This document shows positions 15,742 to 23,163 of a stretch of 29,328 bases of DNA, piece after piece. Every line of letters begins with the position of its first letter. The first letter of the stretch is position 1. Position numbers and translations under genes: made by a program. The notes under the pieces are model-generated. The model was not told where the DNA came from. It made no database searches and was given only the letters and a program-made list of their open reading frames with translations. The stretch spans positions 1 to 29,328 of the forward strand of contig CALBKB010000068.1 in the NCBI GenBank assembly GCA_937892635.1. Direction: 5' to 3'. This DNA comes from an uncultured Clostridia bacterium. GTDB lineage: Bacteria > Bacillota > Clostridia > Oscillospirales > UMGS1783.

Positions 15742-15752
15742 AAGTAATGCAC

Positions 15753-15826
15753 TGCCGAATTGTGTAAAGGTAGCACGACAGACTCTGACTCTGTTTGTCT
15801 GGGTTCGAATCCTAGTTCGGCAACCA
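15753..15826 (+). tRNA. tRNA-Gln (CTG)
   Basis: A complete cloverleaf of 74 bases with encoded CCA. The acceptor is TGCCGAA / TTCGGCA; the U1-A72 pair is typical of glutamine tRNA. The D-arm stem is GTG/CAC. The anticodon stem ACAGA/TCTGT closes loop CTCTGAC with anticodon CTG at 15785-15787. The T-arm is CTGGG-TTCGAAT-CCTAG, and the discriminator is A. Confidence 0.95.
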
Positions 15827-15857
15827 AAAAGCGACTTGCATCAGCAAGTCGCTTTTA
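15827..15857 (+). terminator. tRNA-Gln terminator
   Basis: Stem AAAAGCGACTTGC / GCAAGTCGCTTTT with ATCA loop, starting right after the CCA end. Confidence 0.93.
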
Positions 15858-15895
15858 TCTTCTACGCATCCTAAAACCGAAAGGGGGACTGACCT

Positions 15896-16876
15896 ATGCA
15901 ACCTTGGATCGAGCCGCTGATCCGCTGGCACCGCGCCCACCGCATTGCCCTGCCCTGGCGGGAAAACACCGACGCCTATCGGGTGTGGATCTCCGAGATT
16001 ATGCTGCAGCAAACGCGCATCGAAGCGGTCATCCCCTATTATCACCGTTTTTTAAGCCAACTGCCTGATGTGGCCGCCTTGGCGGCGGTTGAAGAGGACC
16101 GCCTGCTCAAACTCTGGGAGGGACTGGGCTATTACAGTCGGGCTCGCAACCTCAAAAAAGCGGCCATGCTGATTATGCAACAGCATGGCGGATGCCTGCC
16201 GGCTTCGGCTGAGCAATTACGAAAATTGCCCGGCATCGGTGACTATACCGCCGGCGCTATTGCCTCCATTGCCTACGGACTGCCTGAACCGGCGGTTGAC
16301 GGAAACGTATTGCGGGTATTGTCCCGCCTATATGCTGATTCCGCCGACGTGCTGTCTCCCAAAACCAAAAAGAGGGTAACCGAACAGTTGCGGCAGGTCT
16401 TCCCGTCGGGCGAAGAGGCACGGTTGCTGACCGAAGGACTGATGGAGCTGGGGGAAACGGTTTGCATTCCCAACGGCAAGCCGCGTTGTCATGACTGTCC
16501 CCTGCAAGAGCACTGTACCGCCCACGCCAAAGGAGAGGAAGAACTCTATCCCGTTCGCCAACCAAAAAAGGAGCGACGCATTGAGGAGCGCACCGTCTAT
16601 CTGCTTCACAACAAGGGGCGCTACGCCATTGAAAAACGCCAAGTAGGCTTATTGGCGGGGATGTGGCAATTTCCCAACGAGCTGGGGCATAAAGCGGTTG
16701 AGGGGCAATATTTGGGCAAAGCCAAGCATGTTTTTAGCCATGTTGAGTGGCATATGGTCGGATATTGGGTTGAAAGCGACGGTGACGACCGCTACGTCTG
16801 GGCCGACGCACAAACCATTCGCGAGCATTACGCCATGCCGAAAGCCTTCCGTGCCTATCTGCGACACCTTAAATAA
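15896..16876 (+). CDS. mutY: A/G-specific adenine DNA glycosylase
   Basis: A 326-residue base-excision repair enzyme that removes adenine mispaired with 8-oxoguanine. The N-terminal helix-hairpin-helix glycosylase domain has SEIMLQQT with the catalytic Glu (E34), the hairpin LPGIGDYTAGA (111-121) and PAVDGNV with catalytic Asp (D135). An iron-sulfur cluster loop has Cys 190, 198, 201 and 207. The C-terminal part (about 225-326) is a MutT-like 8-oxoguanine recognition domain (LLAGMWQFPNE). The ATG follows a GGGGGA ribosome site. It lies between two tRNA genes and appears monocistronic. Confidence 0.97.
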   Translation: MQPWIEPLIRWHRAHRIALPWRENTDAYRVWISEIMLQQTRIEAVIPYYHRFLSQLPDVAALAAVEEDRLLKLWEGLGYYSRARNLKKAAMLIMQQHGGCLPASAEQLRKLPGIGDYTAGAIASIAYGLPEPAVDGNVLRVLSRLYADSADVLSPKTKKRVTEQLRQVFPSGEEARLLTEGLMELGETVCIPNGKPRCHDCPLQEHCTAHAKGEEELYPVRQPKKERRIEERTVYLLHNKGRYAIEKRQVGLLAGMWQFPNELGHKAVEGQYLGKAKHVFSHVEWHMVGYWVESDGDDRYVWADAQTIREHYAMPKAFRAYLRHLK

Positions 16877-16908
16877 TGGGTATTTTTTGTCTTTTTTCAA
16901 AAAAAGGC

Positions 16909-16937
16909 TTGCATATTGCGAAATTCTATGGTATACT
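16909..16937 (+). promoter_or_regulatory. tRNA-Ala promoter
   Basis: TTGCAT (16909-16914), 17-base spacer, TATACT (16932-16937), 12 bases before the mature tRNA. Confidence 0.85.
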
Positions 16938-16949
16938 AACCGAGCGTTT

Positions 16950-17025
16950 GGGGCATTAGCTCAGTTGGTAGAGTGCCACACTGGCAGTGTGGATGTCAGC
17001 GGTTCGAGTCCGCTATGCTCCACCA
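16950..17025 (+). tRNA. tRNA-Ala (GGC)
   Basis: A complete 76-base cloverleaf with encoded CCA. The acceptor GGGGCAT / ATGCTCC contains the G3-U70 wobble pair that identifies alanine tRNAs. The anticodon stem CCACA/TGTGG closes loop CTGGCAG, with anticodon GGC at 16983-16985. Discriminator A. Confidence 0.97.
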
Positions 17026-17029
17026 AACG

Positions 17030-17063
17030 AATAAAGACACCCGTTTGGGTGTCTTTATTTTTT
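17030..17063 (+). terminator. tRNA-Ala terminator
   Basis: A 13-bp stem (AATAAAGACACCC / GGGTGTCTTTATT) with GTTT loop and a T-run. The GACACCC/GGGTGTC core recurs at 29301-29326 and, degenerate, at 27852-27876. Confidence 0.95.
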
Positions 17064-17079
17064 GCTTGGTGTAAGATAC

Positions 17080-17108
17080 TTGATATTGTGAGGAAAATAT
17101 TGTAGAAT
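17080..17108 (+). promoter_or_regulatory. Promoter of the GtrA-family gene
   Basis: TTGATA (17080-17085), 17-base spacer, TAGAAT (17103-17108), about 36 bases before the ATG. Confidence 0.65.
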
Positions 17109-17143
17109 GATGTCAGTATGATAGATGAGAGAGGCGGACTGCT

Positions 17144-17551
17144 ATGAAAGAATTCTGGCGCGTTATTAAGTTTGTTTTGTTTTCGCTGAGTGCCGGCATC
17201 ATTCAGATCGGCTCCTTTACCCTGCTCAATGAGTTGGCGGGGCTGGATTACTGGGTGAGCTATTTGGTGGCTTTGGTGCTTTCGGTGATTTGGAATTTCA
17301 CCTTTAACCGAAAATTCACCTTCCATTCGGCAGCCAACGTCCCCATTGCCATGCTCAAGGTGGCCGCCTTCTATCTTGTTTTTACACCGCTTTCGACTTG
17401 GCTGGAAGCCTATTTAACGGGGCTGGGCTGGAACGAATACTTGGTGACTGTTTTGAATATGCTCCTCAATTTTGTGTTGGAATTTTTCTATCAACGCTTC
17501 GTTGTTTTCGGAAAATCGTTGGATACCGATCAAAAAGACTCTGTCGATTGA
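17144..17551 (+). CDS. GtrA-family membrane protein
   Basis: A 135-residue protein with four predicted transmembrane helices and the two GtrA signatures, SVIWNFTFNRKFTF and NFVLEFFYQRFVVF. Family members are thought to help move polyprenyl-linked sugars across the membrane for cell-surface polysaccharide or teichoic acid decoration. It has its own promoter and terminator, and no glycosyltransferase gene lies directly beside it. The final residues (KDSVD) and the stop codon lie inside the terminator hairpin. The family call is firm; the sugar is unknown. Confidence 0.88.
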   Translation: MKEFWRVIKFVLFSLSAGIIQIGSFTLLNELAGLDYWVSYLVALVLSVIWNFTFNRKFTFHSAANVPIAMLKVAAFYLVFTPLSTWLEAYLTGLGWNEYLVTVLNMLLNFVLEFFYQRFVVFGKSLDTDQKDSVD

Positions 17552-17565
17552 CAGAGTCTTTTTCG
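17532..17565 (+). terminator. gtrA terminator overlapping the stop codon
   Basis: A 14-bp perfect stem (AAAAAGACTCTGTC / GACAGAGTCTTTTT) with GATT loop; the TGA (17549-17551) straddles loop and 3' arm. Confidence 0.95.
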
Positions 17566-17586
17566 TCTCTTTTTTTGCCCGTAGCA

Positions 17587-17615
17587 TAGACAAGCGGGGC
17601 GAGAGAAGGTATAAT
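17587..17615 (+). promoter_or_regulatory. Promoter of the small lipoprotein gene
   Basis: TAGACA (17587-17592), 17-base spacer, TATAAT (17610-17615). Transcription should begin just before the AAGGAGG ribosome site, giving a leader of about 15 bases. Confidence 0.75.
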
Positions 17616-17636
17616 GGAGAAAAAGGAGGTGGGAAC

Positions 17637-18236
17637 ATGAAAAAATTGTGCATCCTGTTATGCTTATTCCTGGTTGGTTGTCAGGCGCATCCCACCACCG
17701 TCCTACCCGCACATACCCACCGTTTTATACAGGCCAATTATCAGTCACCCAAAACCTGCACCGAATGTGGGATAACCCAAGGCGAGCCGCTGACGCCCGA
17801 TTTCATCACCTACAACATTGACCTTCAGGAAGGCGATGCCGTATGGGAGAAAACCGAAAAGGGCTATCGCGCCACTCTCGTATTTGCCCAGCAAACACAG
17901 AAGATCACCGTGATTCCCGGACTGGAAGATTATTACGACATCCGTCTGCGCGACCACACCGAGATGGTGCTGGAAGAGGACGGTTGGTATGCCTATCAGG
18001 TCTTTTTTAACGGAAAGCGGCAGACGGTACGCTATCGCATCCGCACCGATTTTTCGGGGTGGCAGGAAGGCGACAAGGGTATGGAAAACACCTGCACCGT
18101 GGATTGGGAATGGGAGGCACCCGACGGATACGACGGATTGGTGCTGACCTTGCGCCGCGGCGGCGATTGGAAAGATGGACAATATCTCTATGACGTTGAC
18201 CGCACAGATATGTTGCTGTTTCGCGTTACCGACTAA
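17637..18236 (+). CDS. Small lipoprotein with CxxCG motif, function unknown
   Basis: A 199-residue protein with a short lipoprotein signal and lipobox LVGC (about C15). After it comes HTHRFIQANYQSPKTCTECG, the pattern of a short metal-ribbon-like or repeat motif common in clostridial surface proteins (two Cys in C-x2-C, followed by an acidic/Gly turn). The remainder is beta-rich with many Trp/Tyr and no recognised domain. I start at the ATG at 17637, with AAGGAGG 7 bases upstream and the promoter immediately before it. Longer in-frame versions lack this support and would bury the signal peptide. Single-gene transcript between two terminators. Confidence 0.75.
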   Translation: MKKLCILLCLFLVGCQAHPTTVLPAHTHRFIQANYQSPKTCTECGITQGEPLTPDFITYNIDLQEGDAVWEKTEKGYRATLVFAQQTQKITVIPGLEDYYDIRLRDHTEMVLEEDGWYAYQVFFNGKRQTVRYRIRTDFSGWQEGDKGMENTCTVDWEWEAPDGYDGLVLTLRRGGDWKDGQYLYDVDRTDMLLFRVTD

Positions 18237-18261
18237 AAAAGAGCCTTACGGCTCTTTTTTT
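18235..18261. terminator. Bidirectional terminator between convergent genes
   Basis: Stem AAAAAAGAGCC / GGCTCTTTTTT with TTAC loop, shared by the rightward lipoprotein gene and the leftward nitroreductase gene. Confidence 0.92.
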
Positions 18262-18985
18262 ATTTGGTGAAATCCTCGATCATAGCGGCACAGGAGCGGC
18301 TCATTTCCGAGGAAAACTCGCTGTTCCATTTGCGTTTGGCAAACCGCTGGATCCAACCCGACAATTCTTCGTCGCTCAGGTTTTGTTGGCGTAGCAGTTG
18401 ATCTTCCAGCGGGCGCTCGGCATAGGTATTGGTGCAGATCACGTCGTCGATACGGGGACGGGTGGGCTTGATCCGTTTTTGCTGTTGCTCGGTCGGATAG
18501 CCGAAGACGAGCATAGCGGCGGGCACCACGTGATCGGGCAGATGAAGAAGGTCTTTATGCAACTCGTAGTGTTCGGTGATATCACCGATATAGCAGGAGC
18601 CGATACCCAAAGAGTGGGCAGCCACCACGGCGTTTTGGGCGGCGATAAGCGCATCGGCCTGCGCCAGCAACAAATCGCCTGCGCCGGGACGGCGCACATG
18701 ATCCATATGACGGCAAAAAGCCTGATACCACCGATGCACGTCAGCACAGAAAATGAGCACCAGCGGTGCGGTGGCGATAAAGGGCTGATTATCACAGGTG
18801 ACGGCCAGCCGGTCTTTAAGGGATGGATCGGTGATATCCAAAACGGTATACAGGCATTGGTTGCCTGCCGTGGGCGCCTGCAAGGCCGCCTCTAAAATGG
18901 CCTTTTTTTCCGCGGCACCGATGGGTTGCTCGGTATAGACGCGCACCGATTTGCGGGCCTTTAATTCATGTAATGTGGGGTTCAT
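18260..18985 (-). CDS. Nitroreductase-family flavoprotein
   Basis: A 241-residue FMN-dependent oxidoreductase of the nitroreductase superfamily. The N-terminal RKSVRVYTEQPI carries the FMN-phosphate arginines. ALQAPTAGNQ is the canonical Ser/Pro/Asn loop. AAQNAVVAAHSLGIGSCYIGDI is the dimer and FMN-binding helix, and MLVFGYP closes the core. The C-terminal tail is long and charged. The physiological substrate is not predictable. Start at 18985 has GAGGTG overlapping the upstream stop (TGAGGTG), so it is coupled to the methyltransferase gene. Confidence 0.9.
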   Translation of the reverse strand: MNPTLHELKARKSVRVYTEQPIGAAEKKAILEAALQAPTAGNQCLYTVLDITDPSLKDRLAVTCDNQPFIATAPLVLIFCADVHRWYQAFCRHMDHVRRPGAGDLLLAQADALIAAQNAVVAAHSLGIGSCYIGDITEHYELHKDLLHLPDHVVPAAMLVFGYPTEQQQKRIKPTRPRIDDVICTNTYAERPLEDQLLRQQNLSDEELSGWIQRFAKRKWNSEFSSEMSRSCAAMIEDFTK

Positions 18986-18994
18986 ATATACACC

Positions 18995-19543
18995 TCAGCG
19001 TTTTTCAACCAAAAAGAAGAAGGGGGAGGTCGGCGAATTGACCAGTCGCACCTGCGTACAGCTCATCTGACGGCGGTCGTAGCCGGCCAGCAATTTGGCG
19101 ATCTCGATGCCTTCGGCCGTACCTTCGGCATGGCCGGGGTAGACGGCGATAAGCAGACCGCCGCCGGCGTCGAGCAGGTCGATGGCAGCGGCAATGGCGG
19201 GCAGGGTGGTTTCCCGCATGGTCGTGATAGAGCGGTCGCCACCGGGCAGATAGCCCAGGTTGAAGAGTCCGGCACAGATGGGTTCTTTGACATAGGCTTT
19301 GACGTTACTGTGCGAATCCTTGATGAGAGTAACATTGGATGCACCGTGCTCAGCCAAGCGAGCGGCCGTACTATCAAGCGCTTGCTGTTGGATATCAAAC
19401 GCGCAGACTTTTCCCTGCTCACCCACCTGCCGGGAGAGCCAGAGGGTGTCGTGACCGTTGCCCATGGTGAAATCGACGACGGTACCGCCCGGTTGGATAT
19501 GGGGCGTGATGAGATATTTTTGGGTGTCCAGAAGGTCGATCAT
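18995..19543 (-). CDS. mnmM: MnmM/YtqB-like SAM-dependent RNA methyltransferase
   Basis: A 182-residue class I methyltransferase of the rRNA_methylase/YtqB family. The SAM motif is VVDFTMGNGHDTLWL; an acidic strand end is AFDIQ; the family hallmark FNLGYLPGGD is present. Bacillus YtqB has been identified as MnmM, which methylates the wobble uridine precursor in tRNAs such as Gln, Lys and Glu. I use the ATG at 19543, with GAGGAG 7 bases upstream. A TTG at 19558 overlapping the upstream TGA would add five residues. The middle gene of a three-gene leftward operon. The symbol is by family similarity. Confidence 0.82.
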   Translation of the reverse strand: MIDLLDTQKYLITPHIQPGGTVVDFTMGNGHDTLWLSRQVGEQGKVCAFDIQQQALDSTAARLAEHGASNVTLIKDSHSNVKAYVKEPICAGLFNLGYLPGGDRSITTMRETTLPAIAAAIDLLDAGGGLLIAVYPGHAEGTAEGIEIAKLLAGYDRRQMSCTQVRLVNSPTSPFFFLVEKR

Positions 19544-19554
19544 GATGGTTCTCC

Positions 19555-19773
19555 TCAATGGATGGTGGGGTCGGTGTGGGGGGTCAATTTCTTTTTGTTG
19601 CCCTTTTCATCGACGATATAGACCTGATCGAGGGTGTTGATCATGCCTTGGCGGAATTCGGCAATATACCGGGCACGCAGCGCGGCCTGTTCTTCTTTTT
19701 CAGCGGCGGTCAGGCCTTGAGTTTTGGATTTGCGGGAGAGTTCGTTTATGCGTTTAATCAGGGTGTCGTCCAT
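19555..19773 (-). CDS. DUF896 (YnzC-like) small protein
   Basis: A 72-residue charged helical protein with the DUF896 pattern: IKRINELSRKSK, LTAAEKEEQAALRARYI and a basic tail KKKLTPH. In Bacillus the YnzC-type members have been linked to SOS-related neighbourhoods, but no function is assigned here. A GAGG ribosome site is about 6 bases from the ATG. It is first in a unit with the methyltransferase and nitroreductase genes. No clear promoter was found in the 23 bases between it and the upstream terminator. Confidence 0.88.
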   Translation of the reverse strand: MDDTLIKRINELSRKSKTQGLTAAEKEEQAALRARYIAEFRQGMINTLDQVYIVDEKGNKKKLTPHTDPTIH

Positions 19774-19796
19774 GGTATACCTCGTTTATGTTGGAT

Positions 19797-19825
19797 AAAA
19801 AGCCACCGTATGGGTGGCTTTTTTT
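19797..19825 (-). terminator. Terminator of the polymerase-pseudophosphatase unit
   Basis: GCCACC / GGTGGC stem extended by A/T pairing, with a T-run on the minus strand, at the stop codon of the PTP-like gene. Confidence 0.9.
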
Positions 19826-21002
19826 ATGATTCTGTTTCGGGGGCGGGCTCCAAGAAGATGGAGCGGATAGCGTCAATCTGTTTGGCCGTTACGCCGACCG
19901 ATTGCAGGAACGCTTCGGCCTTCGCCTGCGTGGTTTCGCCGGGTTGTTCGCTCAGCAGCTCCCGGAAACCCTTTATGTCCGATTCGGACAGGTCGCCGAA
20001 GCAGAGCGCTGACAAGCGATAGTCGCGCATGAGGTCGTCGTCCTTGACGCCCAGAACGGCTTCGAGCAGATAGCAGATGGTGCCGGTTTGGTCGACACCT
20101 TCGGTATCGTGCAGATAGATGGGATAGTTCTCGGCGTTGGCCAGATCGGCGAAGATGCTACTTATGGTTTTGGCGTTGTCCTCATCGAAGACGTCGGCAT
20201 AGGCGGGGGCGTTATATCGAGTATAGGTAACGGTATCGCCCAGGGGGGATGGCTTGTCGACAACCGTCGACTCGTTTCTCAGGTCGAGTTGGGTGCGCAC
20301 TTTGAGAACGTGCAGCATATGGTCGATACCCGACTGGGTGATTGTATATTTGGGGTTGGAAGCGCCGTCGGGTTCGCAGCCACGATAGAGCAGGCCTTGG
20401 CGAACGGTGCTGCCGTCGGTGGTGACCCAGCCGCCGATGTCGCGCATGTTGGGCACGCCATCGATATTGAGAATACGGGGGGTATTCGCCGTTTTGAAGG
20501 TGCCCTCTACTTTGGTTTGGGTATTGTTGGTGAGGGCGATCGTGATGCGGAAGTGGTAGGTAGTATTGGTTTTGAGCAAATAGACGTCGGTGCTGCTTCT
20601 GGCATTTTTCATGGTGAAGCGGCGGGGCGCGGTATATTCGGCGTCTTCGGACACTTCGAGTGTGGCCAATTCAATATCGCAATCCATTGACAGGCCCTTG
20701 ACCTCGTAGGCGATGGTGACCGGCAGACTGATGTCCATGCGCGTGGCCTGGTACCAGTGCTTTTCTTTGAGGGCTTCGATGGTGACGTCGCCGTTGCCGT
20801 CGATATATTCTTTGGCGGGATCGAGGATCAGCAACGGTTCCTCGGCAAAAGAGGAATACTCGATCTGGACGTTTGAGTTGGTACTACCGGGGGTGTGGCC
20901 AAACGGGTTGGAGTCGATTTCATGGGCAACCCAAAAAATACCGGCTGAAATGATCAACAGGCCGATGATTATTAACAACATTCTTACGTCTCTTCTCATC
21001 AT
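19824..21002 (-). CDS. Membrane-anchored tyrosine phosphatase-fold protein, catalytically dead
   Basis: A 392-residue protein with a transmembrane anchor at about 8-25, an outside beta-sandwich region (about 85-172, ending TYHFRITIAL...KVEGTFKT) and a PTP/DSP domain of the Y_phosphatase3 type (about 176-385). The family motifs NMRDIGG (185-191), LLYRG and RTQLDLRNEST are present. The P-loop that should read HC-x2-G-x-DRTG is HDTEGVDQTG (298-307): nucleophile Cys is Asp (GAT) and the phosphate-binding Arg is Gln (CAA). Cys to Asp needs two base changes, so this is not a read error. The frame is intact, so a binding or scaffolding role is likely. It follows the polymerase-like gene by 25 bases at the end of the polysaccharide locus. 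Confidence 0.82.
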   Translation of the reverse strand: MMRRDVRMLLIIIGLLIISAGIFWVAHEIDSNPFGHTPGSTNSNVQIEYSSFAEEPLLILDPAKEYIDGNGDVTIEALKEKHWYQATRMDISLPVTIAYEVKGLSMDCDIELATLEVSEDAEYTAPRRFTMKNARSSTDVYLLKTNTTYHFRITIALTNNTQTKVEGTFKTANTPRILNIDGVPNMRDIGGWVTTDGSTVRQGLLYRGCEPDGASNPKYTITQSGIDHMLHVLKVRTQLDLRNESTVVDKPSPLGDTVTYTRYNAPAYADVFDEDNAKTISSIFADLANAENYPIYLHDTEGVDQTGTICYLLEAVLGVKDDDLMRDYRLSALCFGDLSESDIKGFRELLSEQPGETTQAKAEAFLQSVGVTAKQIDAIRSIFLEPAPETES

Positions 21003-21027
21003 ACCGACAGAGTCCTTTTATGTAAAT

Positions 21028-22311
21028 TTAGTACCGATCCACAGTGGTGTCGGTTATGGCATATCGGTCCTGCTCGACAATGCCGATCAGCAGCCCAAGC
21101 AAGGCGAACATGGCGCCGGCCGTGGGATTGAAGAAGGCCGATTCGGCGACCGAGGTAATGACCAGATAGGCCATCAGCGAAAGCATGCTCCAGAACATAT
21201 AATTATGGGTTTTCTTAGCACGGAAAATAAGGATCAAAAAGCAGACAATAACACCGAGAAAGCCTATGGTGCCGATCCAACCCGTTTGGGCGATGACGGT
21301 GGGCCAAAAGGAATCGCTCAAAAACCGACCCGTACCGCCGTTTATTGAGGTGTATCCCAGCTCGTAATAGAGGGGCGAATAGTGTGTGGCGGCCGCGGAA
21401 GAGCCAAAGGTGCCGAAACCGGTGCCGAACGGAAAATAGCGACCGGCCAAATCAATCGCATCCACGTGTAACTTTGCGCGAACGATATCTTCGGCGTTGG
21501 TGTTCTTAAAATAGAAGTTAAACTGATCGATACCGATAAAGAGAGCCAAGCCGCCGCCGGCGCCGATGAGCAAGCCGTTGGAACGGACTTTCCAGCGAAT
21601 GAGAATAAAGTAAAAGATCAAGATGCAAGCAGCACCCGCGATGGCCTTGACGCGTAATGTGACACACATCAAAAGGGCAAGCAGCAGGATGCAAAACATA
21701 TTTCTGCGATATATAGGCTTGCGCGTTTCCTTACCGTTGGCCGCCATCAATACGGCAGCGCCCGTTAGGCAGGCATGGGCCATATAAGTGGGATGTGGGA
21801 AAAAGAGGGCCATGGATCTCATGAAATACCGAAATTCAAACTGACGGAAGAAGGGCGACATCACCAGATCATGCAAGGCCAGAAGCGCCGTTACCACCGC
21901 AAAGAATCGGCATACGCCTGCCAAGTCGAGCAGGAGCTGATCCCGATCGGTCTCTTCCGTGACTAAGATACGCGTTATAAAATACATCAGAACAAAACGA
22001 CTGCAAACAAAGAGGTCCATGACGGCAATCGTCCAACTTTGCATCCAATAAACAATGGATGAGATCACGCCAAAGACGACAAAGACGGCGTAGCCAATCA
22101 ATAGCACCAACTCCACCGGCAGCAGACGAATTCGTCGTGTGATGGCCACGTAGATCGTCATAATCAGCAAGACGGCCACAATGCCTTCGGCGGCATAGTT
22201 GGAGACGGTTCGGAGAACGCCCTGCAAATTATGGGTTACCGCCGATTGGAGCCACAGGTATACAAACAGTAAAACCATCCATATTCTTTTTTTGTGCAAC
22301 CTGATAACCAT
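21028..22311 (-). CDS. O-antigen ligase / polysaccharide polymerase-like membrane protein
   Basis: A 427-residue protein with about ten to twelve transmembrane helices and one large outside loop (about 265-345) that contains FGTGFGTFGS and a cluster of Tyr and His. This layout matches the Wzy/WaaL (Wzy_C) superfamily, which joins or transfers lipid-linked glycan repeats. In this locus it most likely polymerises the exopolysaccharide. The ribosome site is weak. It has its own predicted promoter after a terminator, then runs into the pseudophosphatase gene. Confidence 0.8.
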   Translation of the reverse strand: MVIRLHKKRIWMVLLFVYLWLQSAVTHNLQGVLRTVSNYAAEGIVAVLLIMTIYVAITRRIRLLPVELVLLIGYAVFVVFGVISSIVYWMQSWTIAVMDLFVCSRFVLMYFITRILVTEETDRDQLLLDLAGVCRFFAVVTALLALHDLVMSPFFRQFEFRYFMRSMALFFPHPTYMAHACLTGAAVLMAANGKETRKPIYRRNMFCILLLALLMCVTLRVKAIAGAACILIFYFILIRWKVRSNGLLIGAGGGLALFIGIDQFNFYFKNTNAEDIVRAKLHVDAIDLAGRYFPFGTGFGTFGSSAAATHYSPLYYELGYTSINGGTGRFLSDSFWPTVIAQTGWIGTIGFLGVIVCFLILIFRAKKTHNYMFWSMLSLMAYLVITSVAESAFFNPTAGAMFALLGLLIGIVEQDRYAITDTTVDRY

Positions 22312-22336
22312 CGGCTGTTTCTATCTCGCTTTCCCT

Positions 22337-22365
22337 TTTATACCATGACCGCTTGGGTCGAAAAA
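22337..22365 (-). promoter_or_regulatory. Possible promoter of the polymerase-like gene
   Basis: Minus strand TTTTTC (22360-22365), 17-base spacer, TATAAA (22337-22342). The -35 position coincides with the T-run of the preceding terminator. Weak match. Confidence 0.45.
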
Positions 22366-22396
22366 GACGCGGTCCTTGCTGCGAGACCGCGTCTTT
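22361..22396 (-). terminator. Terminator after the sugar transferase gene
   Basis: A 12-bp stem (AAAGACGCGGTC / GACCGCGTCTTT) with a 10-base loop and five T on the minus strand. The rest of the 129-base gap holds only the promoter. Confidence 0.85.
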
Positions 22397-22440
22397 GCCA
22401 TGTTAAGAAATACACGCTAAGCGAAGGTTCTCGCTTGTGA

Positions 22441-23124
22441 TCATTCACCCTCTAATCCAAAGACGGCGCTCACCGTCTTAAAGAGGATAACGATATCCGT
22501 TTTGAAACTACGCTGGGCAATATATTGCATATCCAGCTTAAGCCATTCATCAAATGAGAGATCGTTGCGCTTGGGCTGCACCTGCCAAAAGCAGGTCAGA
22601 CCGGGCGTAACCGACAATCGTTGCATCTGACTTTCGGTATATTGTTCCACCTCGCGAGGCAGGGGCGGCCGGGGACCGACCAGGCTCATGTCGCCCTTGA
22701 GAACATTCCACAACTGCGGCAATTCGTCAATGCTTGTCTTGCGAATAAAATGACCAAACCGTGTAATGCGCGGGTCATCCTTGATCTTAAAGCAGGGCCC
22801 GTCCATTTCATTTTTTTCCAGCAGACCATCCAACAGTTGATCGGCGTTGGGGATCATGGAGCGGAATTTGTAGAAATCAAAAACCCGTCCGTTCTTACCG
22901 ATCCGCTTTTGCACGTAGATGGGTGATGCACCCGGGGCATCGATTACGATAATCAATGCCACAATAACCAGCGGCAGGAGCAATACCGTTAATCCGATCA
23001 CCGAACAGACAATATCAAACACTCGCTTAAAAAACTGGTAGGCCGGCTTTTTTGAGGGTATGTATATGAGAGGGGCAGCGGTGGTTGTTTCGACCACCGA
23101 AACCCGACTGTTTTTAGTATCCAT
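22441..23124 (-). CDS. Undecaprenyl-phosphate sugar phosphotransferase (initiating enzyme)
   Basis: A 227-residue monotopic phosphoglycosyl transferase of the bacterial sugar transferase family (WbaP C-terminal domain/PglC type). It loads the first sugar phosphate onto undecaprenyl phosphate. There is one re-entrant membrane hairpin (about 38-62). The catalytic core is PIYVQKRIGKNGRVFDFYKFRSM, in two blocks, followed by SIDELPQLWNVLKGDMSLVGPRP with the catalytic Asp-Glu pair, and VTPGLTCFWQV. AAGGAG lies 8 bases from the ATG. It is the last gene of the first polysaccharide transcript. The sugar (galactose, glucose or an acetamido sugar) is not predictable. Confidence 0.92.
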   Translation of the reverse strand: MDTKNSRVSVVETTTAAPLIYIPSKKPAYQFFKRVFDIVCSVIGLTVLLLPLVIVALIIVIDAPGASPIYVQKRIGKNGRVFDFYKFRSMIPNADQLLDGLLEKNEMDGPCFKIKDDPRITRFGHFIRKTSIDELPQLWNVLKGDMSLVGPRPPLPREVEQYTESQMQRLSVTPGLTCFWQVQPKRNDLSFDEWLKLDMQYIAQRSFKTDIVILFKTVSAVFGLEGE

Positions 23125-23163
23125 AGGCGCGGCTCCTTTTGATCCGAAAGACGCGCAGGGAGA

